A stretch of DNA of 64,000 nucleotides from XBB1006 sp051877515. GTDB lineage: Bacteria; Bacillota; Clostridia; Lachnospirales; Lachnospiraceae. The stretch lies in NCBI GenBank assembly GCA_051877515.1, contig JBJEIY010000010.1, positions 106,646 to 170,645 on the forward strand, in the 5' to 3' direction. The notes beneath the pieces were generated by a model. The model was not told where the DNA came from. It saw only the letters and a program-made list of their open reading frames with translations, and did no database searches. The translations under genes were made by a program, and so were the position numbers. This document shows, piece by piece, positions 34,035 through 42,126 of the stretch. The stretch's first letter is position 1. The number at the start of each line of letters is the position of its first letter.

Positions 34035-35327
34035 ATGAAGGAATATCTGGAGCGAATCGTTGATAGGGAACTTCAATTAAGATTGGAGGCGTTTGGGGCA
34101 ACACTTATCGTGGGTCCTAAATGGTGCGGAAAGACGACTACAGCAGGAGAACAGGCAAAGAGTATTTTGAAAATGCAGGATCCGGATATGCGAGAGGGTT
34201 ATTTGATGACAGCAAAAACGAAGCCCTCGCTATTGCTCAAAGGAGATAATCCTCGACTGATCGATGAATGGCAGGAGGCACCCGTCTTATGGGATGCAGT
34301 AAGAACGGCGGTGGATGAAAGGCAAGAGGAAGGATTGTTTATTTTGACAGGGTCAACTTCTGTAGATGATAAGCAGATCCATCATACCGGAACAGGAAGA
34401 ATTGCCAGATTAAAAATGTATACCATGAGTCTGTATGAATCGAAGGAATCAAATGGTGCCATTTCATTAAAGGAACTGTTTAATGATCCGGAATTGGACA
34501 TTGATGGGATTATGTCGGAGATGAAGATCGAGGATCTGATTTTTGCGGCGTGTCGAGGGGGCTGGCCGTCTTCTTTACGAAAAAAAAGTGATGCGGCAAA
34601 GCTGTTCGTGGCAAAAGACTATCTGAGAAACGTATGTGAGTCGGATGTTTCAACGGTAGATGGTGTGAGACGTAATCCATCATTGGCAGAATTGATTATG
34701 CGATCATATGCACGTAATGTGTCTACGCTGGTAAAGAAAAATATAATATACAAAGATGTGGCGGCAAACACTGAAAGCATATCCATGCCAACTCTGGATT
34801 CTTATTTAAATGCACTGGAAAGATTATTTGTGATCGAAGACTTGGCAGCCTGGTGTCCGGCAATCCGTTCTGCCACGACAATACGCTCAGGACGAAAGCG
34901 GGAGTTTGTTGATCCATCTATAGCGGCTGCTGCATTAGGCCTTACTCCGGATTATTTAGAGAAAGACTTGAAAACATTTGGGTTTATTTTCGAATGCATG
35001 TGCATCCGAGACTTAAAGGTCTATTCACAGGCATTAGATGGAAAGGTATCTTACTACCATGACAGATATGATCTGGAAGCGGATGCTGTGTTGCATATCG
35101 GAGACGGACGATATGCATTGATTGAATTTAAGCTGGGAAGCGCAGAGATTGATGAAGGTGCGAAACATTTGTTAACTATACGCGAACTGGTAAGAAGGTA
35201 TAATAAAAAAGAAGAGCAGGTGCCCCTTAGGGAACCGGATCTTCTCATAGTGATCACAGGAGGAAATATGGCATATACGAGGAAGGATGGTGTGAAAGTT
35301 ATTCCTATTGCTTGCTTAAAGGATTAG
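34035..35327 (+). CDS. AAA-type ATPase with DUF4143 domain
   Basis: 430 residues. Walker A VGPKWCGKTTT near 32-42, a Walker B-like region LIDEWQEAP near 80, sensor FILTGSTS near 108, then a winged-helix-like part and a C-terminal PD-(D/E)xK-like DUF4143 region (FECMCIRDLKVYS, YHDRYDLEADAVL, ALIEFKLGS). The D...EFK pattern resembles a nuclease core. Such proteins are common, usually solitary and of unknown function; a role in defence or DNA metabolism has been suggested for some. ATG 34035 with AGAGGG upstream was preferred to ATG 34026. It has its own promoter. Confidence 0.85.
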   Translation: MKEYLERIVDRELQLRLEAFGATLIVGPKWCGKTTTAGEQAKSILKMQDPDMREGYLMTAKTKPSLLLKGDNPRLIDEWQEAPVLWDAVRTAVDERQEEGLFILTGSTSVDDKQIHHTGTGRIARLKMYTMSLYESKESNGAISLKELFNDPELDIDGIMSEMKIEDLIFAACRGGWPSSLRKKSDAAKLFVAKDYLRNVCESDVSTVDGVRRNPSLAELIMRSYARNVSTLVKKNIIYKDVAANTESISMPTLDSYLNALERLFVIEDLAAWCPAIRSATTIRSGRKREFVDPSIAAAALGLTPDYLEKDLKTFGFIFECMCIRDLKVYSQALDGKVSYYHDRYDLEADAVLHIGDGRYALIEFKLGSAEIDEGAKHLLTIRELVRRYNKKEEQVPLREPDLLIVITGGNMAYTRKDGVKVIPIACLKD

Positions 35328-35357
35328 TACATGAAAGAGAAAAACGAGAGTTTTCAC

Positions 35358-35387
35358 TTGACGAATACTTTATCACAGTAGTATAGT
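35358..35387 (+). promoter_or_regulatory. Promoter of lysA
   Basis: TTGACG (35358-35363), 18 bp, TATAGT (35382-35387). The leader of about 105 nt contains copy 3 of the dispersed element and a small palindrome at 35447-35463. It is too short for a lysine riboswitch. Confidence 0.7.
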
Positions 35388-35396
35388 GAAGGGTGT

Positions 35397-35438
35397 ATTT
35401 TTATTATGAAAACGAGTCTGTTTGCAGGCTCATCTTAT
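35397..35438 (+). repeat. Dispersed 40-bp element, copy 3
   Basis: TTTTTATTATGAAAACGAGTC followed by TTTGCAGGCTCATCTTATT. The hairpin GAGTCTG-TTTG-CAGGCTC is clearest here. It is one base shorter than copies 1 and 2 between ATGAAAA and TGCAG, so a shared peptide is not kept, while the hairpin is. It lies in the lysA leader. Confidence 0.6.
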
Positions 35439-35497
35439 TGGGGAAAACATCATTTCGAAATGTTCTTTACAAAAGGAGAACTGAAAGGTAGGAAACA

Positions 35498-36697
35498 ATG
35501 GAAGAAAAAGTAGTACTTAGTAGAGATTACGCCAAAACACTTACGGAACAATACGGTTCACCACTGTATGTGTACGATGAAGAGATCTTACGCAGACGTT
35601 GTAAAGAGGTGAAAGATCTTTTAAAATACGAGAATTATGTTCCGAATTATTCTGCGAAAGCGAATTCCAACATTGAATTACTGAAGATCATCCGTTCAGA
35701 AGGTCTTACCGTAGATGCTATGTCCATGGGTGAAATTGAATTGGAGCTGGCAGCAGGATATACGCCATCTGAAATCTTGTTTATCTCCAACAATGTTACA
35801 GAAAGTGAACTGCGTTATGCGTTGGATAAAGGTGTTAAGATCAGTGTGGATTCCGTTTCCCAGCTGGAGCTTTTTGGACAGATAGCACCGGGAGGAAAGG
35901 TTGCCTTCCGTCTTAATCCGGGAATCGGAGCAGGACATCATGCAAAAGTAATCACCGGAGGAAAGAGTAAGTTCGGAATTACGGAAGAAGATCTTCCTCA
36001 GGTTTTGGAAATTGTGAAAAAATATGATCTGACGGTCATGGGAATCAATCAGCATATCGGATCCCTGTTTTTGGATGATGAAGTTTACCTTGCTTCCTGT
36101 GAGAGGATTCTGGAATGTGCAATGCAGTTCCCGGATCTGGAGTTTATTGATTTCGGCGGAGGATTCGGAATTCCTTACAAGGGAGAAGATCGCCTGAACA
36201 TGAAAAAACTGGGTGTGAATCTGAATGAACTGGTAGAGAAGTTTGTATCCGAGTACGGTCGCAGGATTACCATTAAAGTAGAACCCGGTCGGTATGTTGT
36301 GGCAGAATGCGGACACTTATTAGGAACCGTAACAGCTGTGAAAACGAATTTTGGGGACAAATATGTGGGAACAGACATTGGATTCAATGTCCTGATGCGT
36401 CCTATTTTATATGGTTCTCATCATGATATCATTGCCTACAATGACCAGAGTGAGCAGGAAGAAGTGACCGTAGTGGGAAACATCTGCGAGTCCGGTGATA
36501 AGTTATGTGAACACCGTCTGCTTCCCAAAATGCAGGAAGGTGATATCATAGGAGTTAAAGATGCAGGAGCATACTGCTATTCCATGGCTTCTAATTATAA
36601 TGCCAGACTGCGTCCGGCAGAGGTATTGGTCAATGCCGATGGATGCAGGCTTATCCGCAGGGCGGATACCGTAGAGGATCTGTTTCGGCAGTTCTAG
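35498..36697 (+). CDS. lysA: Diaminopimelate decarboxylase
   Basis: 399 residues, PLP-dependent fold III enzyme making lysine from meso-diaminopimelate. The PLP Lys lies in NYSAKANSN, the His in GINQHIGSLF, the glycine loop in DFGGGFGIPY, and the active Cys in CESGDKLCE. GAAAGGTAGG precedes the start. It is a single-gene unit between the ATPase and the capsule locus. Confidence 0.93.
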   Translation: MEEKVVLSRDYAKTLTEQYGSPLYVYDEEILRRRCKEVKDLLKYENYVPNYSAKANSNIELLKIIRSEGLTVDAMSMGEIELELAAGYTPSEILFISNNVTESELRYALDKGVKISVDSVSQLELFGQIAPGGKVAFRLNPGIGAGHHAKVITGGKSKFGITEEDLPQVLEIVKKYDLTVMGINQHIGSLFLDDEVYLASCERILECAMQFPDLEFIDFGGGFGIPYKGEDRLNMKKLGVNLNELVEKFVSEYGRRITIKVEPGRYVVAECGHLLGTVTAVKTNFGDKYVGTDIGFNVLMRPILYGSHHDIIAYNDQSEQEEVTVVGNICESGDKLCEHRLLPKMQEGDIIGVKDAGAYCYSMASNYNARLRPAEVLVNADGCRLIRRADTVEDLFRQF

Positions 36698-36830
36698 TTA
36701 CAGAGATTAGAAAGAATTGTATGTCAAAAATAGGTTGAGTTGTTGCGAAAATTAAGTGAATATGATAAAGTAGTAAGTGTAGAATTTTGGAGTATTCTGT
36801 AGAAAAGTGTGGGATGCGTAGAGGAGAAGC

Positions 36831-37562
36831 ATGATGATTGATATTCATTGCCATTTGTTGTATGGCGTGGATGACGGACCAAAGAAAATCGAAGAGTCAC
36901 TGGATATGCTGAAAGCAGCAAAAAAACAGGGCGTTGATACGATCATTCTGACTCCCCATTATCGAAAAGGGATGTTTCCCTATGTGCAGGATAAGATCCT
37001 TGTGCACATGGAGGAATTGTCTTTTTGCGCGGAGGAAGTTGGAATTTCGTTATTTCTTGGGACAGAACATCATGCAAGCAGCCACATGATAGAGGATTTA
37101 AGCAGTGGACGATGCCAGACATTATGCGGAAGCAGTTATGTATTGGTGGAATTCGACTATGCGTGTGAATACAGGTATATCTGGAATGTTGTACAGGAAC
37201 TGCTTCGGAATGGATATTTGCCAATTATTGCCCACGCAGAACGATGCCATTGTCTCATTGAAGATATGGACGGGCTGGAACAACTCAGGCGAGCAGGGGC
37301 TATGATCCAGATAAATGCAGCTTCGGTTTTGGGCAAGGAGGGGATTCGCACGAAGAAAGCGTGTAAGACGATCCTTCAGAACCGGTTGGCTGATTTGATT
37401 GCAAGCGACAGCCATGGGACCAAAGTACGACCCTCTTACATGGGAAAGTGTGCAGAATACATAGGAAGGAAGTATGGAAAAGAATACGCCAGACTTCTTT
37501 TTGAGATCAATCCGTCAAAAATAATCGGATGGGAGAACGACAATGGGAACACAGATGAATGA
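36831..37562 (+). CDS. cpsB: PHP-type tyrosine-protein phosphatase of the capsule locus
   Basis: 243 residues. MIDIHCHLLYGVDDGP is the metal-binding HxH start of CpsB/CapC/YwqE phosphatases; later metal ligands are in GTEHHAS, IAHAERC and ASDSHG. It removes phosphate from the tyrosine tail of CpsD-type kinases. AGAGGAG precedes ATG 36831. The 130-bp gap after lysA holds no gene. It overlaps the Wzz-like gene by 20 bp. Confidence 0.92.
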   Translation: MMIDIHCHLLYGVDDGPKKIEESLDMLKAAKKQGVDTIILTPHYRKGMFPYVQDKILVHMEELSFCAEEVGISLFLGTEHHASSHMIEDLSSGRCQTLCGSSYVLVEFDYACEYRYIWNVVQELLRNGYLPIIAHAERCHCLIEDMDGLEQLRRAGAMIQINAASVLGKEGIRTKKACKTILQNRLADLIASDSHGTKVRPSYMGKCAEYIGRKYGKEYARLLFEINPSKIIGWENDNGNTDE

Positions 37563-38286
37563 TGATGAAGTAGAAATAGATTTGCTGGAACTGCTGATGG
37601 TTTTGCTTTCGCAGTGGAAGAAGATACTACTGTCCACTGTACTGGTGGGTGGAACGGCATTGCTGATCAGTCTGTTTATCATGACTCCACAGTATGAATC
37701 AACATCAGCCTTATATGTATTGTCGAAGAGTACTTCCATTACAAGTCTGGCTGATATTCAGATGGGATCCAATCTTACCAATGACTATATGGTAGTCGTA
37801 AAGTGCAGACCGGTTCTGGAACAGGTTATTGAAAATTTGGATCTTGAGGAGGATTACAAGCAGCTGGATGAGAAAGTGGAAGTGAATAATCCGACAGATA
37901 CCCGCATCCTGCAGATTACGGTGACGGATGAGGATCCGGTCCGGGCCAAAAAGATCACCGATGAGCTGGCAACCGTCTCTGCTGCTTACATTGCAGAGAA
38001 GATGGATCAGGATCCGCCAACGCTTATTCAGAAAGGCTATGCAGACGGAAAACCATCCAGCCCCAATATACCTAAGAATGTGGTGATAGGAGTTCTGGTA
38101 GGGTTTGTACTGGCCGGGGCTGTGATCATTGTATCCTACCTGATGGATGACACCATTATGGCGGGTGAGGATCTGGAAAATAAGCTGGGATTGAATGTGT
38201 TGGGAGTGCTTCCGGAAGAGGAAGCAGAGTATGACGGAAAGTCCTCCCAGAAGACAAAGAAACAACAGAAGAGTGCAAAGAATTGA
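37543..38286 (+). CDS. Polysaccharide chain-length determinant (Wzz/CpsC-like)
   Basis: 247 residues with transmembrane helices at about 29-50 and 180-200 flanking an extracellular domain, and a cytoplasmic C-terminal tail rich in Lys and Gln. The pattern LLELLMVLLSQWKKILLSTV and a Pro-containing stretch before the second helix (PSSPNIPKNVVIG) are typical. It activates the CpsD kinase and sets polymer length. It overlaps cpsB by 20 bp. Confidence 0.9.
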   Translation: MGTQMNDDEVEIDLLELLMVLLSQWKKILLSTVLVGGTALLISLFIMTPQYESTSALYVLSKSTSITSLADIQMGSNLTNDYMVVVKCRPVLEQVIENLDLEEDYKQLDEKVEVNNPTDTRILQITVTDEDPVRAKKITDELATVSAAYIAEKMDQDPPTLIQKGYADGKPSSPNIPKNVVIGVLVGFVLAGAVIIVSYLMDDTIMAGEDLENKLGLNVLGVLPEEEAEYDGKSSQKTKKQQKSAKN

Positions 38287-38296
38287 GGGAAGATAG

Positions 38297-39034
38297 ATGA
38301 GAACGGCAAAGTTCGGACTACTGAAAGAACAGGGATATACCATGAAGGAATCCCTGCGGGTACTGAGAACCAATTTACAGTTTTGCGGAGATGATGTTAA
38401 GACCATTGTTATTACAAGTGCTGTGCCCAATGAAGGAAAATCTACTGTCACCATGCAATTGGCACGTTCTTTGGTGGAATTGGGTAAAGGTGTGCTTGTT
38501 GTTGATACGGATATGCGTAAATCTGTACTTGTGGGACGATATAAGATCAAAGATGAGAGTGGGGGCGAGATCTTCGGCCTTTCTCATTATCTGTCCGGAC
38601 AGAAGAAACTGAATGATGTTGTTTACGCAACAGATATCAGCAAACTATTCATGGTGTTTGCGGGACCAGCTGTCCCCAATCCCACAGAGATTCTGGAAAA
38701 GAGATATTTTGATGAATTGCTGGAATTCGGGAAACAGAATTTTGACTATGTACTTGTGGACTGTGCACCTTTGGGGGCAGCTATCGATGCTGCGGTAGTG
38801 GCCAAGAAGTGTGATGGCGCCATTCTTGTGGTAGCACAAGGGCTTGTGGGAAGCCGCATGATTCAGGGGGCGAAGAAACAGCTTGAGTCATCTGGTATTC
38901 AGATCCTGGGTGCGGTGCTGAACAAGGTGAAGATGAAGAAGAGTACATATGGTAAATACTATGGAAGATATTACGGAAAGTATTACGGAAAGTACTACGG
39001 AAGTTACTATGGTGAATATTACGGTGACCGATAA
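38297..39034 (+). CDS. cpsD: Bacterial tyrosine kinase (BY-kinase) with tyrosine-rich tail
   Basis: 245 residues. Walker A SAVPNEGKSTVT, Walker A' VLVVDTDMRKS and Walker B YVLVDCAPLG identify the CpsD/YwqD family. The last 28 residues hold 13 tyrosines in YYGK-like units, the autophosphorylation cluster. It partners with the Wzz-like protein 10 bp upstream and CpsB as the opposing phosphatase. The tail is coded by 12-bp tandem repeats (38947-39030). Confidence 0.94.
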   Translation: MRTAKFGLLKEQGYTMKESLRVLRTNLQFCGDDVKTIVITSAVPNEGKSTVTMQLARSLVELGKGVLVVDTDMRKSVLVGRYKIKDESGGEIFGLSHYLSGQKKLNDVVYATDISKLFMVFAGPAVPNPTEILEKRYFDELLEFGKQNFDYVLVDCAPLGAAIDAAVVAKKCDGAILVVAQGLVGSRMIQGAKKQLESSGIQILGAVLNKVKMKKSTYGKYYGRYYGKYYGKYYGSYYGEYYGDR

Positions 39035-39070
39035 GTTTGCAGGTTCGGTAAACGAAGAAGAGGGAAGCCT

Positions 39071-40330
39071 ATGAGATTGCAGGGAAGGACCGTGCGGATA
39101 CTTCTGTTTTTGGAAGTGGCAGCACTGGTGATAGTGATCATATTTGGAGTGTATCGAAAGCTTGACAGACGGGATTCCTATGAATCCGGGACGGCGGGAA
39201 GCCGACAGGAAGAAACCCTGCTGGGGGAGGAAGAGAATCGGGTAGATACCGGGAAACTTGCGGACGGATTCGGCGATGAAATAGAACCGGGCCTGACATT
39301 CTCCCGGGAAGTGCTTGAGAAACTGGAGAGCATGACCACGGAAGAGAAGGTGGCGCAGTTGTTTCTGACCACGCCGGAGGCTTTGACCCATACCGGTTCC
39401 GTCAATATGGCCGGAGAGATTACCAAAGAAACAATTGAGAACTACCCTGTGGGTGGATTGATCTATACAACGCGAAATTTTCAGGGAAAACAACAGGTCA
39501 GGGATCTTATGGAAGGAACTGGACAATATAGTCAGGAGCGTATGGGAATACCGGTATTTCTGGCAGTGAGTGAGTACGGAGGACAGAACCATTCCCCGTT
39601 GGCTTCCGGTGTAGGCTATGAGGTTCAGAGATCTCCTTATGCGCTGAGTGAAGAAGGAGATCCGGAGGCGGTCACACAGGCATCCTCTGTAATCGCAGAA
39701 TACCTTAAGGACGCAGGACTGAATCTGAATCTGGCACCGAATGTGGAGGTTGCCACAGGAGAAGAGGAGACCATTGACAGAACTACTTATGGAACAGAGC
39801 CATCTGTGATTGCCACAATGGCAGCGAAAAGTGTGCAGGCTTATCATGAACAGGGCATCTTAACGGCAGCCGGAGCCTTTCCGGACAAATCACTGCAGAA
39901 TGAAGCAGATCTGGATACCCTTTCCGAGGAGAACCTGCTGGCCTATCAGGCAGTGATTGATGTTAAAACAGAGTGTCTGATGATTGCAAATACTAACATC
40001 AAGTTATCCGGTGGGGAGGAGAAGCCATGCTTTCTGTCCTCCAAAGTCGTGGATTATGTGAGGGAAGAACTGGGATACCAGGGAATTCTTCTGACAGATA
40101 ATCTGAACACCGAAGCAGAGGCACAGGACTATTCTGTGTCAGAAGCAGCAGTGGGAGCACTGAAAGCCGGAATGAACATGTTATATTGCTCCGGACAATT
40201 TGAAGAAGCCTATCAGGGAGTGTTGGAGGCCGTCAATGCAGGTGAAATCTCTGCTGAGATGCTGGATGCATCTGTGGGACGTATTCTGACGGTAAAATTG
40301 TCTATGACAGAGGAAGATAATGAAGAATAA
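39071..40330 (+). CDS. Degenerate GH3-family (NagZ-like) membrane protein
   Basis: 419 residues with an N-terminal transmembrane helix (9-27). The rest follows the NagZ barrel: MTTEEKVAQLFLTTPEAL, PVGGLIYTTRNFQG, AGLNLNLAPNVEV, and LLTDNLNTEA with the usual nucleophile Asp. The substrate motif DQEGGRVxR is replaced by SEYGGQNHS and the KHFPGHG loop with the catalytic His is replaced by GAFPDKSL. It is therefore probably not an active N-acetylglucosaminidase and may bind a glycan. It sits between cpsD and the LCP gene. Confidence 0.82.
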   Translation: MRLQGRTVRILLFLEVAALVIVIIFGVYRKLDRRDSYESGTAGSRQEETLLGEEENRVDTGKLADGFGDEIEPGLTFSREVLEKLESMTTEEKVAQLFLTTPEALTHTGSVNMAGEITKETIENYPVGGLIYTTRNFQGKQQVRDLMEGTGQYSQERMGIPVFLAVSEYGGQNHSPLASGVGYEVQRSPYALSEEGDPEAVTQASSVIAEYLKDAGLNLNLAPNVEVATGEEETIDRTTYGTEPSVIATMAAKSVQAYHEQGILTAAGAFPDKSLQNEADLDTLSEENLLAYQAVIDVKTECLMIANTNIKLSGGEEKPCFLSSKVVDYVREELGYQGILLTDNLNTEAEAQDYSVSEAAVGALKAGMNMLYCSGQFEEAYQGVLEAVNAGEISAEMLDASVGRILTVKLSMTEEDNEE

Positions 40331-41360
40331 GAACCAAAAGATAGATCAGAAGAATCGAAATTATGGTGAAACACTACAGATTCTGGTATTGATTCTGATA
40401 CCGGTAGTTGCACTGGGAGTAGTCTGGTTCTGTTGGAATCAAAGTGGTGGAAAGTCCACCTCCACAACAGAGAATGCTGTAAAGCAGGAAGAGACAACCG
40501 AAAAATGGCAGGAGTCCGAGGTGGTTTACCAGGGACGAAGCTATCGGTATAATCAGCAGATGAAAACTTACCTTATTATGGGCATCGACCAGAACGGACC
40601 GGTAGAGGAGGCAGAGAATGCCCAAAGCGGTGGACAGGCAGATGCGATTTTTCTGCTGGCTGTAGATGAAGCAAATAAGAAGACTTCCATGATTTCCGTC
40701 CATCGCAATACCATGACAGAAATTGAAACCTATACAGAAGAGGGAATCAAGGCAGAGAAGACCACAGCCCAGATCTGCACCCAGCATGGGTTTGGAGATG
40801 GCAAACGCTGGAGTTGTAATCTGATGGTGAATGCGGTATCGAAACTGTTCTATGAGCTCCCCATCAAAGGGTATCTGTCTTTTCGATTGGATGCCGTACC
40901 CATCATGAATGATGAAGTGGGTGGCGTCGGAGTGACCATTCTGGAGGATGTGGAGGTCCCGGAGGAAGGGGTGTCCTTGCAGAAAGGGGATACTGTCATT
41001 CTGAACGGAACCCAGGCGTATCATTATCTGCGGGGGCGGAATGTCGAGGAATTTGACAGTGCCACCGGGCGACTGCAGCGACAGGTACAATATCTTGGAG
41101 CTTACGGCGCAAAGCTTAAGGAAGTATCCAAGGACGATCCTGAGAAAGTTTATGAGATCTATGATAGGATCTCACCTTATGTGGTGAGTAATATTGATTT
41201 TCCGGAGCTTGTGGAAGAACTGAAGGAATGCGGACAGGAAATGGAGCAGTATTCAGTTCCGGGCAAAACGGAAATGGGAGAACAGTTTGAGGAATTTCAT
41301 GTTGAGGAGCAAGGGCTGTATGAACTGATCCTCAAGGTGTTCTATGAAGAAGTGAAGTAG
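40320..41360 (+). CDS. Divergent LytR-CpsA-Psr (LCP) family protein
   Basis: 346 residues with one N-terminal transmembrane helix (about 20-40) and an extracellular LCP domain (LIMGIDQ, FLLAVDEANKKTSMISVHRNTMTEI, LNGTQAYHYLRGR, GRLQRQVQYL). LCP enzymes attach polysaccharides to peptidoglycan. The usual R-S-D and P-R-D motifs read QAD and HRN here, so catalytic competence is uncertain. It overlaps the GH3-like gene by 11 bp. Confidence 0.82.
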   Translation: MKNKNQKIDQKNRNYGETLQILVLILIPVVALGVVWFCWNQSGGKSTSTTENAVKQEETTEKWQESEVVYQGRSYRYNQQMKTYLIMGIDQNGPVEEAENAQSGGQADAIFLLAVDEANKKTSMISVHRNTMTEIETYTEEGIKAEKTTAQICTQHGFGDGKRWSCNLMVNAVSKLFYELPIKGYLSFRLDAVPIMNDEVGGVGVTILEDVEVPEEGVSLQKGDTVILNGTQAYHYLRGRNVEEFDSATGRLQRQVQYLGAYGAKLKEVSKDDPEKVYEIYDRISPYVVSNIDFPELVEELKECGQEMEQYSVPGKTEMGEQFEEFHVEEQGLYELILKVFYEEVK

Positions 41361-41423
41361 TGGTATGAAGCGGGTTTGTAGTGAATCTGCTTGATATAAA
41401 TTAAGAAGAAGGAGGAATGACTG

Positions 41424-42041
41424 ATGAAAAGAAGAGTGGCAGCAGCTCTGACAGCGTTGCTGGTTCTGACATTGGGAACCACAGCACTTGCGGCACCCTC
41501 CGTTACCGCGGTAGATGTTACAAGTGCGAAAGCTACACAGAAAACTGTCGACCAGGTATTCTCTACTGTGGATACTGCAAATCTTTCTTCCAGCAATGGA
41601 GCAGAAGTATCTGCAGAGCCTACTACCGTAGAGAATCTGCAGGGAGCCATGGAGCAGGCAGCAAGTCTGTACCAGCCGTCTGAGGACAAATCTGTCAGTG
41701 TGGCAGCGATGATGGACTTACACATTGAAGGCGATATTCCGCCGGAGGGTGTAGGAATTACAATCCCTGTGGAAGGCATTGAAGAAGGCGACGAGGCCTA
41801 TGTGCTTCATCTGGATGAAGAGGCAGATGAGTGGGAAGAGATTATTCCGGATGATGTAAGTGACGGAGAAGTGACTGCAACCTTTACCTCTCTTTCACCG
41901 GTAGCGGTGATCAAGGTTCAGGCAGCGGATGCTTCCGGTGTAAAATCTGACAAAACAGGTGAAAAAGCTCCTGTATGGCCAATCGCAGTTTTATTGAGTG
42001 CGGCAGGCGTTGTAATTTGTGCAAAGAAAGCAAGAGGCTAG
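41424..42041 (+). CDS. Secreted protein with sortase-like C-terminal signal
   Basis: 205 residues. Signal peptide 1-23 (cleavage after ALA), an extracellular region with a strand-rich middle, then SDKTG (175-179), a hydrophobic helix (about 184-200) and the basic end KKARG. That layout is a cell wall sorting signal, with SDKTGE in place of LPxTG. The next gene is a class B sortase, so this is its likely substrate. GAAGGAGGAAT precedes the start. Function of the extracellular part is unknown. Confidence 0.8.
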   Translation: MKRRVAAALTALLVLTLGTTALAAPSVTAVDVTSAKATQKTVDQVFSTVDTANLSSSNGAEVSAEPTTVENLQGAMEQAASLYQPSEDKSVSVAAMMDLHIEGDIPPEGVGITIPVEGIEEGDEAYVLHLDEEADEWEEIIPDDVSDGEVTATFTSLSPVAVIKVQAADASGVKSDKTGEKAPVWPIAVLLSAAGVVICAKKARG

Positions 42042-42050
42042 AGACATAGA

Positions 42051-42083
42051 ATATCAGGAGAAGGACTTTCTTTCTCCTGATAT
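42051..42083 (+). other. Hairpin between sortase substrate and sortase genes
   Basis: Perfect 12-bp stem ATATCAGGAGAA / TTCTCCTGATAT (42051-42062 with 42072-42083) with a 9-nt loop. It has no T tract after it. It could stabilise the 3' end of the substrate mRNA or partly terminate, giving more substrate than sortase. Confidence 0.7.
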
Positions 42084-42126
42084 TCCGTTATGTCTGCAGA
42101 CAAAATTATTTAATGGAGGATGTCCA

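Noticed and set aside
35328..35497. Lysine riboswitch before lysA
   Set aside because: The leader is only about 105 nt from the promoter and lacks the five-helix L-box architecture.
36735..36766. Sigma-A promoter before cpsB
   Set aside because: TATGAT at 36761-36766 is fair, but candidate -35 boxes give spacers of 15 or 20 bp, so I could not support it as a feature.
38947..39030. Short regular repeat as possible CRISPR or satellite
   Set aside because: It codes for the tyrosine cluster of CpsD in frame, as known for BY-kinases.
38888..39847. 319-codon open frame on the - strand
   Set aside because: Antisense shadow of the BY-kinase tail repeats and the GH3-like gene; the translation has no domain pattern.
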